This document shows, piece after piece, positions 58,143 to 64,000 of a stretch of 64,000 nucleotides of DNA. The DNA comes from Aquilaria yunnanensis. Lineage: Eukaryota; Streptophyta; Magnoliopsida; Malvales; Thymelaeaceae. The stretch covers positions 41,324,501-41,388,500 of the forward strand of contig CM077593.1 of assembly GCA_039654915.1 (NCBI GenBank), given 5' to 3'. A model generated the notes under the pieces. That model was not told the DNA's origin and did no database searches. It worked only from the letters and a program-made list of their open reading frames with translations. The translations under genes were made by a program, and so were the position numbers. The number at the start of each line of letters is the position of its first letter. Within the stretch, counting starts at the first letter, position 1.

Positions 58143-61100
58143 CCAGGAGCGAAAATACCCGCTGTATGCCAAGAGCTGCAGAAAGGAAGGCCCCGAATAA
58201 GGATCAAAAGACAAAAAAAACTTAGAAGGAAATTTTTCTAAGTAAGAAAGAAGAAAAACCTACCTGGGCGGCGTGTTCGGTAATCCTTGCCGCAAGGATT
58301 TCCTCGTTTGGGCACTCGGTGATGAGTGACTGAAAGGTGGCGTTCGTCAGCACACCTGTCGCCATCTGGGGAGCCATCAACTGACTATCCTCGAATAACA
58401 AGTTCATGTCCTCCATGAAAGTCTAGAAGGGCTCCCTCGGCACTTTATCTTTCGGGATGTGCTTATCCCGAAGAGCCCTCATTCGGGCATAAGTTTCCAA
58501 CCAGGGAGCAACAGGCATGTCCTCTGCAAGATCACGCCAAAGTTCCGTCAGTACATCATCCCTTAGCCATTCATCTAAAAAATTATAGATACGAAAAATA
58601 CTAAGATTTGCAGAAGAATGGCTAAGGAACCAACCTGGTGGAACTTCGGCCACATCATCCACAGGCTCGTCCACTCCTTGGACTTCACCGGGAATATTCT
58701 TGGCATTTCTCCTCCTACTCTCTTAGAGCTCTTGAATTGATGTATGCTCGGCCGAAGTCTCGGCGGCAAGGATTGGACTCAGAGCTGCCCCGAGAGTGGC
58801 AAGGTCCGAAGGAGGATCAGCATGGGCAGGAGAATGAGCAGGAGACTGATCCTGCACTTCGACCACATCTTCGGGGGGAGGAGGAGCCTTGGCCTTCTTC
58901 GCCTTGGAAGGCCCTCCGGTGGTCTTCTTCCTCTTGGCAGACGTCTTTTTACGCATCTGCTCCCCCTTCTCGGCCTGACCAAGAAAAAGGGACTTATAAA
59001 ACTTAGCAGACTGATCGCCCATCTCTGCAAAAGGAAAAAACATCAGTGTAAGTCCAAAAGAGAAACAAACAGCGAATCCTGGAAGATAAATTACTCTCGG
59101 CAAATGCCTCATACGAGATCTCTGCCCGAAGAAGCATCACTATCCATGCCTTCTTCCCCAGGAGAACGGGCACGGGCATGTTCAGGTCGGTCTTGTGTGC
59201 ATTGACCACTCTTAGTTCCCGACGGACCTCTTCAGTCATGAGGTCCCATTTGATGGGAAAGGGGTAGAAAGAACGCGTAGGGGCTCCGAGATCCCAGTCC
59301 GCAACGGCCCGAATTTGCCGGTCGAACTCGTCAAACTTAGCAGCTAACCCCGATGTTAGAAGCTTCCGAGGGTCAACGACGTCGATCTTCAGCGTCCCCA
59401 AAGCCCATCTCGTAGGAACTTAACTCCAGAATTTGGGAACTAACAGGAAGAAGAACTTCTTCTGCCACCCTCGCCAACTATCCCTATTGTCGAAGGTGAA
59501 GGTGAATTTTTTACTCCCGGACCCTCGGGGAAGCAAGAAGTAAAAGCCACCCTTCGGGATCGGGTGGAGTTTGTAGTATTGCAAAAAGAAAAGGAAGTGG
59601 GGGTTTATCTTAAAAACCCCATACATGCAAAGGAAGGAATTGAAGTAAGAATAAGAATTAGGGGGAGTTGGTTCACGGCAATCCCATGAAACTTGCAGAA
59701 TTCGCATATCACCCGATGGGGAGGTGTTGGGTTTCGGGAGCCAAACAGCGCAGCGGAATTTAACTGAAACCCTCCAGGATCCAAGTGAAACGGGGTAAAC
59801 CGGGTGTTAAAAAATTTCATACCTAATTTTCGGTTGAGATTTCTCACTCAACTGTAGAGTCGAATCACAAAACCTGAACAGTTGACGTGTTCAGGCTCTC
59901 TATGGTATCCACACGAGCCTCTCGGGATCACCACGCTTCCACCACGTCCCGGCAGATGCGTTTCTCTTGTGCTTGCAGTGCTAGCTTGCGTCCTCCAAGG
60001 AATTGCAAGAGAAGAGTGCGGCTGTCCTTTTGGGAGGCTAGGGCAAGGAGACCTACGAATTTCTCACTTAAAAGTTGTATTTATAGTGAGACTCAACTTC
60101 CAGGCCTAATGGGTTTCAAAGCCCTAATCCAATTAGGATTTAATTTCGGGCTTAATAATGGCTCAACTCCTTGGCCAATTATTAATACGAAATTAAAGTG
60201 AAACCATAACCCAAATAATTAGCCCATGCACTCTAATGATCCAAATAGCTCTATGTGTGCGACCCAATAGGCTCTTGCCATGTTGGCAATGTTCATAAAT
60301 CACATTTATAATCATAAGCAATGAGCGGTGTCTAGCAACACATCATTGCTACCCAAGTGACAAGATTGTCGGTGAATCGACTAAACCTTTGTGATCATCA
60401 CAGATATATGCCATTGTCCCTTTGTCCAAGATATCAAGACTAAGCACGAGACATGGAATGTGTCACTCTCGTATAGCCCAATCTTTGGTTTCTTGATTAC
60501 CGAGTAGACCAAATTAAACTGACGACATTGATATCATATATCAGCTCATCGGAGCATGGCCATGCATTTTCTAAGTCTCACTCTATCAAGGGGCCCAAAG
60601 ATATCACTCCCGTTACATAGGAGGGACAAATCCCATCTTGATCATACAAATCCCTCCGCATGATATGTGACATACCCAATGACCTCCTTCAAGTTCACTC
60701 AGTTACGAGCAACAAAGGAAAGTATCAAAGTATGTGACTCACATGTAGGGAACCTTGATGATCTTAGGTCGAAGGACTACATATACCATGATCACTATGA
60801 GAATCACTTACGACACTCATATAATGATCCACGAAGTGTTCTCATGGTGGGTCGGTCCAGTACACAAGTTCTCCAACTTGTACCCATATATAGACTACAT
60901 ATCTCATATTAGTCTCCACATATGCTAGTCATTATGTATTATTGCAACCCGCTCCACAATAATACTAGACTAGGGACGTTTAAGAATATCATTATTCTAG
61001 GGTTACAATTATGTTTATTACGTTACACAGAAACAAAACAATAAACAAAATTGCTGGATTAATGCCTCAATAAAATATCATGACTCAATGTGCAAAAATA

Positions 61101-61376
61101 CAATCATCTCATGATTGGCTTTTTGGGCACAACACTAACAGGAGGATACCGAAGACCAGCTTTCAACTGAGCTCGGTAAATAGTGATTTCACCCAAAGGG
61201 GCCATAAAACCGGACCAGCCCTGGATAGGCAACCTCGGGACTACGTAAAAAAGGAGGTAGAATTTGGCCATCCACATCGTTACTTTCTCCGAAGTGGTAC
61301 AACACGGATGAGACTCAAGAGGAAGAAAGCTTTCGGGGAGAGGACGGACGGACATCAGCAGAGTTGGGTTTGACAT
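58143..61376 (-). pseudogene. Second copy of the spliced antisense gene, disrupted
   Basis: On the minus strand exon 1 starts near 61376-61355 and includes SHPCCTT and IYRAQLKAGLRYPP. It is interrupted by the solo LTR at 59725-61140, resumes at 59719 with ICEFCKFHGIAVNQLP and ends at 59095. Introns 59025-59094, 58575-58634 and 58176-58263 (70, 60 and 88 bp) are all GT-AG and sit at the same codon positions and phases as in the 9.7-12.1 kb gene. Exon 2 starts KMGDQSAKFYKSLF. Exon 3 ends ITEHAAQ. Only the first dozen codons of exon 4 (LLAYSGYFRSW) remain before the deletion. Defects: a 1-nt frameshift near 59660, several stops (near 59420, 58723 and 58435), and loss of the coiled coil. Confidence 0.83.
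59725..61140 (-). mobile_element. Solo Copia LTR (copy E) inside antisense exon 1
   Basis: 1,416 bp with perfect TSD GGAGG (59720-59724 and 61141-61145). Removing it plus one TSD copy restores the exon frame across the site (RYPP to HRVICEF). It is the same family as the LTRs at 19313, 38852 and 55605. It formed by LTR recombination. Confidence 0.96.
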
Positions 61377-61647
61377 CTCTCAAAAAGAAAAAGGGCGACC
61401 TCGGGAAAAATGAAAGAAGAAGATCGAAGGACTTCGAAAAAACAACCTCGGGAGAAAGGAAGAGCTATAGAAGGAAAAACCCATTGAAGGCTTTGCCGAA
61501 GTTTGGGTTCCTGGACACCGTCGTGAGGGGTTGCCAGAAATCGCTCCATCGCTGGAACCGCCGCCGGAAGAAGGAAAAAGACAAGGGAAGAGCTTTAGAG
61601 CAAATGAGAGCAAAAGAGAAGAATGTGAAGAAATGAGGCCAAAGATG

Positions 61648-61655
61648 CTTATATA
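61648..61655 (-). promoter_or_regulatory. TATA box of the second antisense gene
   Basis: The minus strand reads CGGCCTATATAAGC, 270-290 bases upstream of the antisense ATG. It is equivalent to CGGCCTATAAATAGG at 9422-9436. Confidence 0.55.
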
Positions 61656-61987
61656 GGCCGAAGGGGGTAAGCGAAGCGTCGTCATTATTACTCCTCGAAG
61701 GTGAAGAGACGCAATTAACGCAACCGACATAACTGTTCGCCATTCATCAGTAGCCACGTGTCATCTAACACGGGAAACGAGGGCACACCCCTGATAACTG
61801 ATAGACCTATGAAACACTGCCCGAGGCTGCGCATCTCTCTATAAAGGAAGACGAAACGATTCACTGACAGGAAAGTCAGTGGAACCACGTACCTCCGACA
61901 AGGACCTCGACAGAAGAGCTAGGGATATCACTCAAACTCCAAAAAGTTCATGAGAGTCTCCCAAACCGAAGACATGTCCTCGGTTTT

Positions 61988-62003
61988 CCTGAGGGGGGGC
62001 ATG
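61988..62003 (+). other. Polypurine tract of the nested Gypsy
   Basis: CTGAGGGGGGGCATG immediately before the 3' LTR at 62004. It is the same motif as in the 8-19 kb element. Confidence 0.85.
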
Positions 62004-62897
62004 TGATAGCCGAAAGGCAATCGCCCTTGAGGAACCTCATACATGTACACCCTCATGAGTCAATGCATCACCTACGGTCAGAATAGATAATCAAACCTCG
62101 GCGAAGAGAAGGCCTCAAGCACCCTCAGAGAAGGCGGATAAGCGTTGCCCTCGGAGAACAGATGAGACCAATTTCGATCACAAAGGGTCAGCACTCCTCC
62201 TGAGGATAACCTTGCGCCGACTTCACGTGCCTAAGCCCACCTTCGGTTACTCTTTGGACCACTTTCGGGACATGTTCTCGAAAGTACCATCGCCAATGAC
62301 CTGAGCCTAACCTCGGGAAAGTCCAGCTGAAGGTGCCTCGTATAAAGCAAAGGACCTCCCTCCGGAGAGGCTCACCTCCCCGAGGAAACCCTAGACCTCG
62401 AGGAAGTTTGGTCACCTAAAAAAGCCACATGGACGTACGACTAGACAGCTTAGGAGTCTCTGATACACCGTACTCGTACGGCCCCCAACACGCTCTAACG
62501 CGCCGTTGTCGAGCAGCATAGGCTTTCGGTTGAGCGCCTATGGTCGGCTAAAAGCCCCTCTAAAGGTACGAATCATATCCGGCCAAACACGTGTCATGAT
62601 CTGGGCAGTCTGTGGCAGACGGACCTCTTCTGTTCATCTCTCTATATATATTCAGGAAACGCCCCAGGTAAAGGAGAGAGAACTCTAAAATATAGACCAT
62701 CTCTGCTCTTTCTTTCATATATTAACTTGGGCATTGGAGACTCCTCCCCGGAAGCACACTCTGGGGACCTCCTAACCCCTATTTTCTGAGTGTTTCAGGC
62801 GGTCCTCCCAGGACATATTTTCTCTGGACGTTCCTCTACCAATAGAACCCTCTGCCACCTTCACCATGACATACAGTGGAGATATTGACGGGTATCA
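62004..62897 (+). repeat. 3' LTR of the nested Gypsy
   Basis: 894 bp, TGATAGCCGAAAGG to GGGTATCA. It is uninterrupted, so it displays the ancestral empty site of the Copia insertion (GAAAG near 62280). Followed by TSD AATAT. Confidence 0.93.
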
Positions 62898-62902
62898 AAT
62901 AT

Positions 62903-64000
62903 AATAATCAATCAAATAACACTTTTCATAATATAATTAATTTTTTTTTGAAATTTTTACTTATTTGATCTGAAAAATGAAAAATTGGTAAAAAATTTAA
63001 TTATTTTATAAAAAATATTGCTCTATGTTTTGTTATACCTGTATGATATTAGCTTTCAAATGGTTTTAGTTCCGGGCTAAAACACTATCAAAATAAAAAT
63101 AAACCACCCTAAATTAATACTATGACTTAATGCTAAATCAATTTAGCCTAAGTTTCTAAAAAAAAATTGTGTGACATGCAATTTTAGAAACCTCAAGATC
63201 CGTTGTAATATTTAATTTTATTTAGATTCCCACTGGTATTAACATCTGTTTTTTTTAATGGCATTTTCTTCACTGAAATTACATTTATTAGACCACGGAA
63301 GATGAAAAGAATATATCCTTCAACTTGTGTTGAGGTTGTAATTCCGTTGCATGTTAATAGACTTAAAGCCTCGACAATATTAGTTAAGTATCACATACAT
63401 GAATCAGATTACGCCATAAGTCAATAGATACACACGTAACACGTCTTATACTATAAAACAACGTGCTGCAATTTGCAGCAAACTATCATTCATGCTACAG
63501 TGCTTCATTTTGTACCAAATTACAGATCATGTAACCGATTTGAAAAAACACATCAGCATGCTTCTGCTGCAAGATTGTACAGAAAAAGTAGGTTGCTTAA
63601 AATAGTTCCTTATACAACCGGTTGACCTCCTAGCATCTAGCATTAACTAAGGCCAATGTTCTAGAGCTAAATCAGGGGTACATGAAAATGGAGGGGAAGA
63701 AGCAATGCAGTCGTGGGCATTAGTGTGTACACGTTTGAGGCTATTCCTCTAACCAACTCGTGCCAAGATATGACAGCAACTCAAAGAGTCAATGATTTCT
63801 TTATTGACAGGTAATCTATAAAATGACAAATGGCTTTCAGATACTAGTAAGGCGGAATTAGAGAGGGGCTAGTGGAGGTCTCAGCCCTCCTTTGAGTCTA
63901 CAAAATACAAGTTTAAAAAATATCTATAATAGTAGTTTTAGTCTTTAGAAATGTGGAAGAGAATTTTATTTGTGAGCTTTCCTAAGCAATTTTGTATATT
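62903..64000. other. AT-rich flank, nothing recognised
   Basis: It continues the sequence interrupted at 38570 by the Gypsy insertion. No convincing ORF, TE end or RNA gene is visible before the window ends. Confidence 0.5.

Larger units (their letters stand above)
38571..62897 (+). mobile_element. Non-autonomous Tat-type Gypsy, host of the nested insertions
   Basis: The 5' LTR starts TGATAACCGAAGGG at 38571 and the 3' LTR ends GGGTATCA at 62897. The TSD is AATAT (38566-38570 and 62898-62902). A PBS lies at 57655 and a PPT at 61988-62003. The internal region is short: a gag start (57822-58113), a 29-bp Copia-LTR-like patch, then the antisense gene (58143-61376). All of protease, RT, RNase H and integrase is deleted, so movement would have needed proteins from a relative such as the 8-19 kb element. 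A Copia element lies in its 5' LTR and a solo Copia LTR in its antisense gene. By eye the LTRs differ by about 5%. Confidence 0.92.

Noticed and set aside
59887..60201. A 75-104 residue open frame repeated in each Copia LTR copy (for example 19475, 39014, 55767, 59887)
   Set aside because: It lies entirely inside LTRs and is preserved because the LTR copies are young and nearly identical. No domain, and it runs opposite to the element's transcription.

Overview
This is eukaryotic nuclear DNA from a flowering plant, almost certainly a eudicot. It holds one ordinary host gene, a four-coding-exon TALE/BEL1-like homeobox gene most like ARABIDOPSIS THALIANA HOMEOBOX GENE 1 (ATH1), in a small AT-rich island at about 31.2-38.6 kb. 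Nearly everything else is nested LTR retrotransposons. I saw no bacterial, organellar or CRISPR features.

Layout, left to right. 0-5.8 kb: LTR debris, a Copia LTR copy (663-2051) and a degraded Gypsy LTR with a primer-binding-site-like sequence (3.9-5.8 kb). 5.8-28.5 kb: a decayed plus-strand Tat-lineage Gypsy element. It is split by a complete minus-strand Tat-type Gypsy (8061-19037, target-site duplication CCTGC) and by a solo Copia LTR (19313-20728, TSD AAACT). 29.3-31.2 kb: an irregular minisatellite built of inverted GTGAACCAC/GTGGTTCAC words, itself hit by a solo Gypsy LTR (29690-30549, TSD GACCC). 31.2-38.57 kb: the ATH1-like gene with its leader and flanks. 38.57-62.9 kb: a four-level nest. 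A non-autonomous Tat-type Gypsy (38571-62897, TSD AATAT) has a Copia element inserted in its 5' LTR (38852-57018, TSD GAAAG). A young intact Tekay-like chromovirus sits in that Copia's leader (44461-54303, TSD CAACT). A solo Copia LTR lies in the internal region (59725-61140, TSD GGAGG). 62.9-64 kb: AT-rich flank without a recognisable gene.

The most interesting content is a gene carried antisense to gag-pol inside the Tat-type elements. In the 8-19 kb element it has its own TATA box, an ATG, four exons and three short GT-AG introns. The spliced frame is 731 codons including the stop, broken by one TAG. All three introns recur at the same places in the second element (58.1-61.4 kb), and intron 3 also recurs in the decayed third element (24.7-25.3 kb). 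The second element has lost all of pol but kept most of this antisense gene. Its deletion junction carries a 29-bp patch identical to the Copia LTR family.

Relative ages fit the nesting. LTR pairs differ by about 4-5% in the two Tat-type Gypsy elements, about 0.4% in the Copia, and only about 2 bases in 2,510 in the Tekay element. All divergences are by-eye counts from the raw sequence.
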